64,000 nt of DNA from an uncultured Bacteroidia bacterium. Its GTDB lineage: Bacteria > Bacteroidota > Bacteroidia > Bacteroidales > F082. The position numbers and the translations under genes are program-made. The stretch is taken from the NCBI GenBank assembly GCA_902794155.1, contig CADBGN010000001.1, forward strand, positions 86,395 to 150,394, read 5' to 3'. Of the stretch, positions 16,763-24,915 are shown one piece after another. The first letter of the stretch is position 1; every line of letters begins with the position of its first letter. The notes below the pieces were generated by a model that ran no database searches, was not told where the DNA came from, and saw nothing but the letters and a program-made list of their open reading frames with translations.

Positions 16763-17959
16763 ATGAGGACAAGGAGCGGGAGAGTGTTGCGTTTTGGTGA
16801 GGTTACTCTTCCTGCCAGCAAAAGCGAAAGCAACCGCGCTTTGATGATTGCTGCGTATGGTGGTTTTGCGCCTGATTTCCAGAATCTTTCGGATTCTAAT
16901 GATACCCAAGTGTTGAATGAAGCTTTAGTAAGCATGTCATTCCAGCGTGGGGTAGTGCGGGGCAGGGAATCTATGCATACTAAAGCTTCATTCATAGACA
17001 TCGCCGACTGTGGAACAGCAGCTCGCTTTATGACCACCTATCTGGCATGTCATGAAGGCGATTGGATCCTGATGGGCACGGAACGCATGAAACAGCGCCC
17101 CATTATGCCGCTTGTGAAGTCTTTGCGTGAATTAGGTGTTGATATTCAGTATGTTGAAAAAGAAGGATGTTTGCCTTTGCGAATCATAGGAAAACCGATT
17201 TCGGGCGGGAAAGTCCGAATAGAGATGCACCAAAGCAGTCAATTCGCGTCGTCCTTGCTTTTGGCTGCTCCGATGTGGCCTAAGGGGCTTGAAATGGACC
17301 TCATTGGCGAACTTGCTTCTATGCCTTATCTCGAAATGACCTTGGCAATGATGCGACATTTCGGGGCAGAGGTGGAGAGAAATGGAAGAATGATTTTTGT
17401 TAATCCAAAGCCTTATCAATCAAATAGTTTTGTGGTTGATGGGGATTGGAGCGCGGCTTCGTATTGGTACGAAATGGCAGCATTGAGTGAGGAATGCGAG
17501 ATAAGACTGCGAGGCTTGTCAATGTCATCGTTACAAGGTGATGTGGTTATTGTGGATTGGATGAAGCAATTGGGAGTTGGTACTTTTGTTGAAAAAGATG
17601 CTATTGTCCTGAAAAAAAATCCTTTTGAGAAACGTCCTGTTTGCTTCGATTTTGCTGCGCATCCCGACTTGTATCCGACCATGGCTGCCACTTGCGCAGG
17701 ATTGAATATTGATGCCACTTTTACGGGTCTCGATAACCTTGCTTTGAAAGAGTCGGATAGGGTGGGAGTTATGCAAGCGGAATTATCGAAATTGGGTTGT
17801 CGTCCTCTACATTTTTGTGCGCATAATGACCATCGTATTGTCATGGCATTGGCGCCCTTGGCACTCCTTTATGGACCGGTCGCTTTTGACCATCCCGAAG
17901 TGGTGGAGAAATCCTACCCAGGATTCTGGTCTGACTGCCCTTTTTTGCATGCGTTTTGA
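16763..17959 (+). CDS. aroA: AroA, 3-phosphoshikimate 1-carboxyvinyltransferase (EPSP synthase) with palindrome-encoded insert
   Basis: Sixth shikimate enzyme, adding PEP to shikimate-3-phosphate. Family motifs: LPASKSESNRALMIAAY, DCGTAARFMTTY, MKQRPIMPLVKSLRELG, LALKESDRV and NDHRIVMALAPL. The start at 16763 gives the usual distance to LPASKS; in-frame ATGs at 16646, 16652 and 16742 are alternatives that would overlap aroB or translate element F. Between VLNEAL and FIDIADCGTA, just before the conserved GTAxRF loop, about 27 residues are encoded by palindromic element C (16914-16994). All core motifs survive, so the enzyme is probably active. Confidence 0.92.
   Translation: MRTRSGRVLRFGEVTLPASKSESNRALMIAAYGGFAPDFQNLSDSNDTQVLNEALVSMSFQRGVVRGRESMHTKASFIDIADCGTAARFMTTYLACHEGDWILMGTERMKQRPIMPLVKSLRELGVDIQYVEKEGCLPLRIIGKPISGGKVRIEMHQSSQFASSLLLAAPMWPKGLEMDLIGELASMPYLEMTLAMMRHFGAEVERNGRMIFVNPKPYQSNSFVVDGDWSAASYWYEMAALSEECEIRLRGLSMSSLQGDVVIVDWMKQLGVGTFVEKDAIVLKKNPFEKRPVCFDFAAHPDLYPTMAATCAGLNIDATFTGLDNLALKESDRVGVMQAELSKLGCRPLHFCAHNDHRIVMALAPLALLYGPVAFDHPEVVEKSYPGFWSDCPFLHAF
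16914..16994. repeat. Palindromic element C inside aroA
   Basis: 22-base arms starting TGAATGAAGCTTTAGTA pair with the right arm ending CTAAAGCTTCATTCA, one mismatch. The core GTCATTCC ... GGGAATCTATGC matches elements A, B and D. It encodes NEALVSMSFQRGVVRGRESM and then HTKASF in frame within aroA. Confidence 0.9.
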
Positions 17960-18002
17960 GAAAAAACGCACTATTTTTAATTATATAAGGTGTCCTATTG
18001 GG

Positions 18003-18028
18003 AAATTCCGTACTTTTGCACGGAATTT
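18003..18028. promoter_or_regulatory. Promoter and possible operator for the CCG-domain gene
   Basis: A perfect 9-base inverted repeat AAATTCCGT/ACGGAATTT (8-base spacer) exactly brackets a -7 box TACTTTTG (18011-18018). This is a plausible repressor site overlapping the promoter, 15 bases before the ATG; it could also be a chance stem. Confidence 0.45.
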
Positions 18029-18042
18029 TGCGCACTAGTGTT

Positions 18043-18765
18043 ATGAAAGTTGAGCTGTTTGTACCTTGCATCATCGACCAGTTTTTCCCTTCCGTGGCAG
18101 CACACACCATGAAAGTGTTGGAACGCACGGGTGTAGAGGTGGAATACAATCCAGAGCAAACTTGTTGCGGACGCTTTGCCTACAATTCAGGTTTTGTGGA
18201 AGAAGCGAAGGATTTGGGCGACAAATTCCTCAATGACTTCTCCTACGATGGCCCCGTGGTGGCCCCATCTGCCGCTTGTGTGCATTATATCAAGAAACGC
18301 TATCCTGAACTCTTTTTCAACACGGCCAACCATTTGAATTTCAAACGCATGGTGGCAAATGTCTATGAGTTGACTGATTTTTTGGTCAACAAGGTGCATT
18401 TTGACGACTTCGGGGCTGAATTTCCCTATAAGGTCACTTTCCACGATAGCTGCAGTGCTTTACGAGGCTTGGGTTTAGGCAAAGAGGCTCGCCAGCTGCT
18501 TTCGAAGGTTAGAGGACTGGAGTTGGTGGAGATGAAGCAGACTGACATGTGTTGTGGTGCCGATTTTTCATTGGAGGTTAATCAGGAGTCGCTGTCAATG
18601 GGTATGGCTAGCCACAAGGTGAAGAATGCCCTGAATACAGGTGCAGAGTATATTGTCTCGACCGACATGACTTGTCTCATGCACCAGAAAGCTTATATTG
18701 AGAAGGAAGGCTTGCCCATCAAGGTGATCCATATCGCTGATGTGCTGGCATCGGGGTGGGAATGA
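18043..18765 (+). CDS. LutA/LldE-like CCG-domain (Fe-S) protein
   Basis: 240-residue protein with two cysteine-rich CCG domains: QTCCGRFAYNSGF (first) and HDSCSALRGLG ... TDMCCGADFS with a later Cys in STDMTCLMH (second). Such proteins bind an Fe-S cluster in lactate or glycolate oxidation and heterodisulfide-reductase-like complexes. LutB and LutC are not adjacent, so the partner is unknown. The start at 18043 follows the promoter; an open stretch to 17998 overlaps the promoter and is unlikely to be coding. Confidence 0.85.
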   Translation: MKVELFVPCIIDQFFPSVAAHTMKVLERTGVEVEYNPEQTCCGRFAYNSGFVEEAKDLGDKFLNDFSYDGPVVAPSAACVHYIKKRYPELFFNTANHLNFKRMVANVYELTDFLVNKVHFDDFGAEFPYKVTFHDSCSALRGLGLGKEARQLLSKVRGLELVEMKQTDMCCGADFSLEVNQESLSMGMASHKVKNALNTGAEYIVSTDMTCLMHQKAYIEKEGLPIKVIHIADVLASGWE

Positions 18766-18773
18766 AAATCTAA

Positions 18774-18812
18774 GGTCCCTGAGCCCTGAGCTCGTCGAAG
18801 GGTTGAAGGACC
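18774..18812. repeat. Small palindrome before the polysaccharide locus
   Basis: GGTCC/GGACC arms enclose CCCTGAG ... CTCGTCGAAGGG, a dispersed repeat type. It lies between the CCG-domain gene and the first polysaccharide gene. Confidence 0.5.
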
Positions 18813-18833
18813 GTCTTTTAAAAGAACCTAACA

Positions 18834-19406
18834 ATGAACGACTATTATATTCACGAAAGCAGTTATGTCGACGATAATGTCAGTATTGGCAAGGGTACCA
18901 AAATCTGGCATTTCTGTCATATCCAGAAAGGTGCTGTTATTGGTGAGAACTGCTCTTTCGGACAGAATGTCAATGTGGGCAACAATGTGAAGATTGGCAA
19001 TGGGGTTCGTGTGCAGAACAACGTTTCCATATACGAAGGCGTTGAGATTGAGGATAACGTGTTTTGTGGTCCGAGTTGTGTGTTTACCAACGTGACTACG
19101 CCTCGTGCCCATTTCCCTGTGCATGGTGTCTATGCCAAGACGAGGATTTGTGAAGGAGCCTCATTAGGTGCCAACTGTACCGTGGTCTGCGGCCATACCG
19201 TGGGAAAGAGTGCCCTCATCGCCGCTGGAGCAGTGGTGACCAAGGACGTGAAACCCTACGCGCTGATGGCCGGTGTGCCCGCCCGTCAGATTGGTTGGGT
19301 GTGCGAATGTGGCAAGCGCCTTGATGCCTCCTTGCAATGCGAATGCGGTAGAAAATATGAGGAGATTAACGGGAGTTTGGAAAGAATGCAGAATGAGGAA
19401 TGCTGA
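18834..19406 (+). CDS. WbpD-type UDP-amino-sugar N-acetyltransferase
   Basis: 190-residue left-handed beta-helix acetyltransferase close to WbpD/WlbB, which N-acetylates UDP-2-acetamido-3-amino-2,3-dideoxyglucuronate. Hexapeptide repeats run through residues about 5-150 (VSIGKGTKIWHFCHIQKGAV, NVGNNVKIGNGVRVQ). The C-terminus holds a CECGKRLDASLQCECG cysteine pair cluster as in many WlbB-like proteins. It precedes the WbpE-type aminotransferase gene, its pathway neighbour. The oxidase/dehydrogenase steps (WbpA/WbpB) are not in the window. Confidence 0.88.
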   Translation: MNDYYIHESSYVDDNVSIGKGTKIWHFCHIQKGAVIGENCSFGQNVNVGNNVKIGNGVRVQNNVSIYEGVEIEDNVFCGPSCVFTNVTTPRAHFPVHGVYAKTRICEGASLGANCTVVCGHTVGKSALIAAGAVVTKDVKPYALMAGVPARQIGWVCECGKRLDASLQCECGRKYEEINGSLERMQNEEC

Positions 19407-19454
19407 ATGCTGAATGAATTGAACAACTGAACAACTGAATAACTGACAACTGAT
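19389..19454 (+). repeat. Short direct repeats between wbpD- and wbpE-type genes
   Basis: Two short repeat types in series: GAATGCT units, then AACTGA/AACAACTGA units, running up to the next start codon. Possibly slippage-prone; no regulatory function can be read. Confidence 0.55.
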
Positions 19455-19458
19455 CAAA

Positions 19459-20589
19459 ATGCAATTCAGAGATCTAAAGACACAATATAACGTCCTAAAG
19501 GACGAAATGGACAAGGCCATCCTCGATGTGGTCGCGTCTTCGGCTTATGTCATGGGACCGAAAATCAAGGAAATGGAGGTGGCTTTCGCCGACTATGTTG
19601 GTGTGAAGCACTGCATTGCTTGCAACAGCGGCACCGACGCCCTATTATTGGCCCTGAAGGCTTGGGACGTGAAACCCGGTGATGCCGTTTTCGTTCCCAG
19701 CTTCACTTTTTTCGCCTCGGCCGAAGTCATCGCCATGCAAGGTGCAACGCCCGTTTTCGTCGATGTTGACAAGGACACTTTCAACATGGACGTGGATGAC
19801 CTTGAACATAAGATTGAGCAGACGTTGAAGGCAGGCAAGCTTACTCCCCGCGTCATTATTGCCGTCGACCTCTTTGGCCTTCCTGCCGATTTCAAAGCCA
19901 TCCGCAAAGTGGCTGATAAACATGGCCTTTATATTCTTGAAGACGGTGCGCAAGGTTTTGGAGGCCGCATTGGCGACAAGAAAGCCTGTGCTTTTGGCGA
20001 CATTTCAACGACTTCTTTCTTCCCTGCCAAGCCCGTGGGTTGCTATGGGGATGGCGGTGCAGTGTTCACGGATAACGACGAATGGGCGTCTCTTGTTGAA
20101 TCGTATCATATTCATGGCAAGGGCAGCGATCGTTACGATAATGTTCGTATCGGCATGAACTCGCGCTTGGACAGCATTCAAGCAGCTATTCTCTTGGTTA
20201 AGCTAAAGGCTTTTAAGGCGTATGAGCTGGTTGATGTCAACAAGGTAGCTGAAAGATACACCGAAAAGTTGAAGGATGTGGTGAAGACGCCTGTCGTCCC
20301 TGAGGGTTATTATTCCAGTTGGGCACAATATACGCTTCAAGTGGAGAATGGGGAAGTGAGGGCTGGACTGCAAAACGCTCTTAAGGCACTTGACATTCCA
20401 ACGGCCATCTATTATCCCATCCCGATGCACCGCCAGACGGCGTTCAACTATCTGAATCTGGATGAAAACCGTTGCCCGGTGTCAGACCAGTTGGCCGACA
20501 CGGTCATCTCTTTGCCAGTACATCCTTATCTCTCCGAGGCGGATCAGGACTTGATTTGCGACGCTGTCCGTCGTTATTTGATTCAGTAA
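19459..20589 (+). CDS. DegT/DnrJ/EryC1/StrS aminotransferase, WbpE/PorR-like
   Basis: 376-residue PLP enzyme predicted to aminate the 3-keto group of UDP-2-acetamido-2-deoxy-3-oxo-glucuronate. The cofactor Lys is in FFPAKPVGCYGDGGA; ACNSGTDALLLAL and LEDGAQGFGG are further DegT signatures. Next to the WbpD-type acetyltransferase gene it forms the expected two-step 3-amination/acetylation pair. P. gingivalis PorR belongs to the same family and is needed for the A-LPS that anchors T9SS cargo, but orthology here is inferred. Confidence 0.88.
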   Translation: MQFRDLKTQYNVLKDEMDKAILDVVASSAYVMGPKIKEMEVAFADYVGVKHCIACNSGTDALLLALKAWDVKPGDAVFVPSFTFFASAEVIAMQGATPVFVDVDKDTFNMDVDDLEHKIEQTLKAGKLTPRVIIAVDLFGLPADFKAIRKVADKHGLYILEDGAQGFGGRIGDKKACAFGDISTTSFFPAKPVGCYGDGGAVFTDNDEWASLVESYHIHGKGSDRYDNVRIGMNSRLDSIQAAILLVKLKAFKAYELVDVNKVAERYTEKLKDVVKTPVVPEGYYSSWAQYTLQVENGEVRAGLQNALKALDIPTAIYYPIPMHRQTAFNYLNLDENRCPVSDQLADTVISLPVHPYLSEADQDLICDAVRRYLIQ

Positions 20590-20601
20590 CCATTGGTGGG
20601 C

Positions 20602-21723
20602 ATGAGTATCAGGTCGTTTTTTAGCAATATGATTGCTCGTGACAACTACGACGAGGTGATGGAATACCTTGCCGTGACTGAGACACAGCATGCCCCAATG
20701 TTTGAGTTTGATAATGCGCCTGAGGAACTCCGTGAGTTGATACAGGTGGCCGAAACACCACGTAGTCAGGAGCGCTCAAAATGGCTTAACGACTATGCTG
20801 AAAAGTCATGGCAAGTGCCTGATGGAGAGGCAGAGGTCCTGTTGGCCAATGACCATTTGAATGCCATCCGTTATCTGAATCGTTATCTTCGAAGTGCTAA
20901 TGCCAAGCTGAAGCAAGACGGCTATTTCGTTTGTGGTTTCGATACCTCACAAAAGCGTCGTGCCCAATTCTTCAGCAAATATCCAAAGATCATTGCATAC
21001 ATCCTGTATTTCTATGATTTTCTTTGGCATAGAGTGTGCCCCAAGCTCGGCATAACACGTCGTTTCTACTATTTCTGCACAAAGAAGGTGAGAAAAGTGT
21101 TTCCCAGACCGGAGGTGTTAGGAAGGTTGTATTATTGCGGTTTCGAAGTGGTCAGTGAGCAATACATCCACGACCGTTATTGTGTCATCGCCCAAAAGAA
21201 GCGTCAGCCCAGTCACGATCAACACACCTACGGTATGTTGATCAAGCTGAGAAGGATAGGCAAGGACGGGAAGAAATTCAATGTGTTTAAGTTCAGGACG
21301 ATGTACGCCTATTCCGAGTATTTGCAGACCTACATTTATGAAAACAACGACCTTGATGTCGGGGGTAAGTTCAGCGACGACTACCGTGTTACGGAATGGG
21401 GAAGGTTTCTGCGTAAGACTTGGCTCGATGAACTGCCCATGATTTTCAATATATTGAAGGGACAGATGAAACTGGTTGGGGTGCGACCTTTGAGCCAGCA
21501 GTATTTTGATCTTTATACTAAAGATTTACAAGAACTTAGAATCAAGACCAAACCAGGATTGTTGCCTCCGTTCTATGTTGACATGCCTGAGACGCTGGAC
21601 GAGATTCAGGACAATGAGCGGCGCTATCTTGAGGCCTATTTGCAGCATCCTTTCCGCACCGATTGGAAGTATTTCTGGAAAATCATTGGCAATATCGTTT
21701 TCAAAGGCGAGAGGTCCAAGTGA
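20602..21723 (+). CDS. Sugar-phosphate transferase with N-terminal methyltransferase-like region
   Basis: 373 residues. The C-terminal half (about 205-370) is a bacterial sugar transferase that would start the undecaprenyl-linked glycan: RRIGKDGKKFNVFKFRTMYA, then DDYRVTEWGRFLRKTWLDELPMIFNIL and MKLVGVRPLS. The usual N-terminal membrane helix and KR..D...S start are missing. The first 200 residues look like a degenerate SAM-methyltransferase-like region (NDHLNAIRYLNRYLRSANAK) with one hydrophobic stretch (IIAYILYFYDFLW). ATG at 20602 is preferred over a TTG three codons earlier. It follows the aminotransferase gene closely. Confidence 0.82.
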   Translation: MSIRSFFSNMIARDNYDEVMEYLAVTETQHAPMFEFDNAPEELRELIQVAETPRSQERSKWLNDYAEKSWQVPDGEAEVLLANDHLNAIRYLNRYLRSANAKLKQDGYFVCGFDTSQKRRAQFFSKYPKIIAYILYFYDFLWHRVCPKLGITRRFYYFCTKKVRKVFPRPEVLGRLYYCGFEVVSEQYIHDRYCVIAQKKRQPSHDQHTYGMLIKLRRIGKDGKKFNVFKFRTMYAYSEYLQTYIYENNDLDVGGKFSDDYRVTEWGRFLRKTWLDELPMIFNILKGQMKLVGVRPLSQQYFDLYTKDLQELRIKTKPGLLPPFYVDMPETLDEIQDNERRYLEAYLQHPFRTDWKYFWKIIGNIVFKGERSK

Positions 21724-21774
21724 CAGCAAGTTAAAAGTCCGTTTTTTTTCTTGCTTTATTTGAAAAATAATCCT

Positions 21775-21782
21775 TACTTTTG
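21775..21782 (+). promoter_or_regulatory. -7 promoter box upstream of wzm
   Basis: TACTTTTG followed by C in the 199-base gap before wzm. An imperfect hairpin (AAAACCGCT ... AGTGGTTTT, about 21825-21863) lies between it and the gene, which could be an attenuator or a weak stem. Confidence 0.45.
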
Positions 21783-21922
21783 CAGTTTGTAAATTTAGGT
21801 GTACTATAGCCTGAGTTTTCAAAAAAACCGCTACTTTCTTATGTTTAAGATAAGTGGTTTTAAAACAAATAGTTATGCTTTCTTGATGTGAGTCAAGTGG
21901 CAGAGCTTTATACTTTTTTGAA

Positions 21923-22801
21923 ATGAGCCAGACAACAGAGAACGAACAATGGACCACCATCATTAAGCCTCATAATAAGCTTTTTGAGGTGAACTTGAAG
22001 GAAATATGGGATTATCGTGACTTGTTAACTTTGTTTGTGAAGCGAACTATCACGGTGCAATACAAACAGACCATTTTGGGACCGCTTTGGTGGATTATCC
22101 AGCCTGCTTTGACGGTTATCATGTACATGGTAGTGTTTGGTGGCATCGCGGGCATCCCTACGGATGGCATCCCGCAGCCTTTGTTTTACTTGGGAGGCAT
22201 TGCCCTATGGCAGTATTTTTCGGATTGTCTTGGAAAGACTTCAAACACCTTTGTTTCTAACGCAGGTATCTTCGGTAAAGTATATTTCCCGAGGATGATC
22301 ATGCCCCTCTCCAGTGTCATCAGTAACCTAGTGCGTTTTGGTATCCAATTGGGATTGTTTATTGTGGTCTATCTATATTATGTCATCATTGGCCAGGCAC
22401 CAAGTCCAAATTGGTATCTTGCCTTGTTCCCCTTACTGGTGGTGATGATGGCAGGCTTGGCCTTGGGCTTTGGTATCATCATTTCTTCGATGACGACAAA
22501 ATACCGCGACTTGCAGATTCTATTCTCCTTCTTTGTGTCGCTTTGGATGTATGCCACTCCTATTGTTTATCCTTTGAGTCAGGTTGCAGGTAAGAAAGTC
22601 CTGGGAATGGACCTTCAGACGATCATGTGCCTCAATCCGGTTACGCCAGTCATTGAGACCTTCAAGCATGGCGCTTTGGGGGCAGGCGAATTTGTTGGTT
22701 GGGGGTGGCTCGGCTACAGTTTCGCATTCATGCTCGTCGTGCTCGCCCTTGGCATTTTGATTTTCAACAAGGTGCAGAAGAGCTTTATGGATACGGTGTG
22801 A
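21923..22801 (+). CDS. wzm: Wzm, polysaccharide ABC transporter permease
   Basis: 292-residue inner-membrane subunit of an ABC-2 exporter for lipid-linked O-antigen or capsule. About six hydrophobic segments follow the cytoplasmic N-terminal segment (LLTLFVKRTITVQYKQTILGPLWWIIQP, a family hallmark, given here in part: TVQYKQTILGPLWWIIQP). Its ATPase partner wzt is not adjacent but begins 6.4 kb downstream. Preceded by its own likely promoter. Confidence 0.93.
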   Translation: MSQTTENEQWTTIIKPHNKLFEVNLKEIWDYRDLLTLFVKRTITVQYKQTILGPLWWIIQPALTVIMYMVVFGGIAGIPTDGIPQPLFYLGGIALWQYFSDCLGKTSNTFVSNAGIFGKVYFPRMIMPLSSVISNLVRFGIQLGLFIVVYLYYVIIGQAPSPNWYLALFPLLVVMMAGLALGFGIIISSMTTKYRDLQILFSFFVSLWMYATPIVYPLSQVAGKKVLGMDLQTIMCLNPVTPVIETFKHGALGAGEFVGWGWLGYSFAFMLVVLALGILIFNKVQKSFMDTV

Positions 22802-22811
22802 TTCTGTTGCC

Positions 22812-22830
22812 AGTTAGGAGTTAGGAGTTG
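22812..22830 (+). repeat. Small tandem repeat GTTAGGA
   Basis: AGTTAGGAGTTAGGAGTTG: two and a half units of a 7-base repeat just after wzm. Nothing else is recognised in this 116-base gap. Confidence 0.5.
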
Positions 22831-22917
22831 ATAGTTTAAGACGTCTTCTTGCGGGATTGAATAATGTGAAAGCATAACCTTAATTAAATTAAAGCGAATT
22901 ATAGGTTAGTGTAGTAT

Positions 22918-23958
22918 ATGAAAATACTCATAACAGGAGGAGCTGGATTTATCGGTTCGTATGTAGCGCAGATGTTAGCCGTGCGAGGAAATGCTGTTGT
23001 TGTAGTGGACAATATTAATGACTATTATGATGTCTGTCTCAAATATGCACGTCTTCGAGAATTACTTGGTGTTGGCGTTGGTGACGAAGAAATGGAATTT
23101 GGGAAGGAACAAAACTCTTCTATATTTCCAAATCTTGTCTTCATTCGTCTTTCTATAGACGATAAAGAATCGTTGGATGCTTTGTTTGTGAAATATGGAT
23201 TCGATGTAGTGGTGAACCTTGCTGCACAAGCGGGGGTGCGTTATAGTATTACGCATCCATATGTGTATATGCAGAGTAATTTGGTGGGCTTCCTAAATAT
23301 ATTGGAGGCTTGTCGGTTTAGTCATGTTCCGAAGTTGGTGTATGCTTCCTCTTCTTCAGTTTATGGGATGAACGAGAAGGTGCCATATAGTGAAGATGAC
23401 AAGGTGGATACGCCGGTCTCGCTATATGCCGCCAGTAAGAAGAGCAATGAACTGATGGCGCATAGCTATAGTAAACTTTATGGGATTCAGTGTATCGGGC
23501 TTCGCTTTTTTACGGTATATGGTCCTTGGGGACGACCTGACATGTCACCCATGATTTTTGCCCATGCCATCCTTGATGGTGAGCCCATAAAGGTGTTCAA
23601 CTATGGCGATATGCTCCGTGATTTTACCTATATTGACGATATAGTAGAGGGTACGGTCAGGGTGGTCGAGCATGATTTATATGCGGAGAATTGCCCCAAT
23701 GGAGTCGCGTATAGAATCTACAATATTGGCAGTGGCCATCCTATTCGACTGATGGATTTTATCGCTGGGTTGGAGAAGGTTTTCGGCAAATCGGCAAGGA
23801 AAGAGTTTTTGCCCATGCAGCCTGGCGATGTTTATCAGACCTATGCCGACACAACATTACTTGAGACTGAAATGGGCTATCATCCCCGATGGTCACTTCA
23901 TGAAGGTATTACCGAGTTTGCAAATTGGTATCAGAACGAAAAGAGCCTTTTGGGTTAG
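22918..23958 (+). CDS. UDP-glucuronate 4-epimerase family (copy 1)
   Basis: 346-residue extended SDR, most like CapI-type UDP-glucuronate 4-epimerases that make UDP-galacturonate. NAD-binding TGGAGFIGSYVA, DNINDYYDV, NLAAQAGVRYSI, catalytic Ser in YASSSSVYG and YAASKK (Tyr-xxx-Lys). A 20-residue low-complexity insert (GVGVGDEEMEFGKEQ) lies at about 50-65. A second copy is at 37354, also beside a DUF616 gene. Confidence 0.87.
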   Translation: MKILITGGAGFIGSYVAQMLAVRGNAVVVVDNINDYYDVCLKYARLRELLGVGVGDEEMEFGKEQNSSIFPNLVFIRLSIDDKESLDALFVKYGFDVVVNLAAQAGVRYSITHPYVYMQSNLVGFLNILEACRFSHVPKLVYASSSSVYGMNEKVPYSEDDKVDTPVSLYAASKKSNELMAHSYSKLYGIQCIGLRFFTVYGPWGRPDMSPMIFAHAILDGEPIKVFNYGDMLRDFTYIDDIVEGTVRVVEHDLYAENCPNGVAYRIYNIGSGHPIRLMDFIAGLEKVFGKSARKEFLPMQPGDVYQTYADTTLLETEMGYHPRWSLHEGITEFANWYQNEKSLLG

Positions 23959-23985
23959 TCACTTTTTTCTTATCTGTTTTTTGAA

Positions 23986-24915
23986 ATGCAAGAATCAAAG
24001 AAATTTGTGGTTTATACTGTAATGGTTGGAGGATATGATGAAATCCTTCAGCCATTGGTCTTGGACGAAAGGTTCGATTATGTGCTTTTCACTGATGTGA
24101 AAAGTAACGAGCGGTTGGGTGTTTGGGAAATAAGGACTTTTGACTATCATAATGATGATAAAACCCGCGAGTCTCGTTATCCTAAGATGCATCCAGAAGA
24201 GTTGCTACCGGAATATGAAGCGTCTTTATACATTGATGCAAACGTGCAAATCGCTGATGCCCAACTTTACGAGAAAATCATTTCTTTGAATGCGGAAATG
24301 GTGGATTGGGCCGGCGTTTCCCCTTATCCAACTGATTTGCAAGATTGCATATATGAACATGCCTACTGGATTCTGGTAAATGAGTTGGATTCTGAAAAGT
24401 CTATGTTGGAAATTTGTCATTTTTTAAGAAAGGAAGGCTATCCGCGCCATAATGGTTTGTTCGAGAATAACGCAATTTTCAGAAAGAATAATGAGAGATG
24501 CTATCGAGCAGATACCTTATGGTGGGATATTTATGATCGGTATTCTCGTCGTGATCAGCTCTCTCTTGGTTACGCTTTGTGGAGAAATCCTGATGTTAGG
24601 GTGGATTTTTTGTTGCCAAAGGGCGAAAGGGTTTTTAGTTCATCCTTGTTTTGCACAAATACTCATACTCCTGATGGTTTGAAAAGACGGATAGTTAAGC
24701 AGAGTAAAATGGCTCATTTCCGAACCCGGCTTCGAGTTGGGATGCCAGAAAGATTTGATAGTTTTAGGGAACTCCATTTTAAGCTATACGCCTTCCCCGT
24801 TCCGATAGCCCGTGTTGTTTTGTCTTTTTTGGGGCTGGTTGGCGTTGTGGTTTATGGGCCAAAGTTAAAGTATATTGCTTATAAGCATCGTAAGCTCGGA
24901 GTGCTCGCTACTTAG
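23986..24915 (+). CDS. DUF616 glycosyltransferase-domain protein (copy 1), 3' end possibly remodelled
   Basis: 309 residues of the DUF616/TOD1-like glycosyltransferase family: VVYTVMVGGYDEILQP at the start, FDYVLFTDV, ASLYIDANVQI (acidic nucleotide-sugar site) and FENNAIFRKN. A paralogue is at 36423. The last codons overlap a shifted-frame fragment of a GT2 gene (24903 onward), so the natural C-terminus may have been altered by recombination. Acceptor sugar unknown. Confidence 0.78.
   Translation: MQESKKFVVYTVMVGGYDEILQPLVLDERFDYVLFTDVKSNERLGVWEIRTFDYHNDDKTRESRYPKMHPEELLPEYEASLYIDANVQIADAQLYEKIISLNAEMVDWAGVSPYPTDLQDCIYEHAYWILVNELDSEKSMLEICHFLRKEGYPRHNGLFENNAIFRKNNERCYRADTLWWDIYDRYSRRDQLSLGYALWRNPDVRVDFLLPKGERVFSSSLFCTNTHTPDGLKRRIVKQSKMAHFRTRLRVGMPERFDSFRELHFKLYAFPVPIARVVLSFLGLVGVVVYGPKLKYIAYKHRKLGVLAT

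Noticed and set aside
17998-18042. Upstream extension of the LutA-like protein
   Set aside because: Covers the promoter and inverted repeat; family proteins begin at the MKVELFVPC start.
21825-21863. Terminator before wzm
   Set aside because: The stem has mismatches and is not followed by a clear T-run on the + strand; kept only as a note under the promoter.
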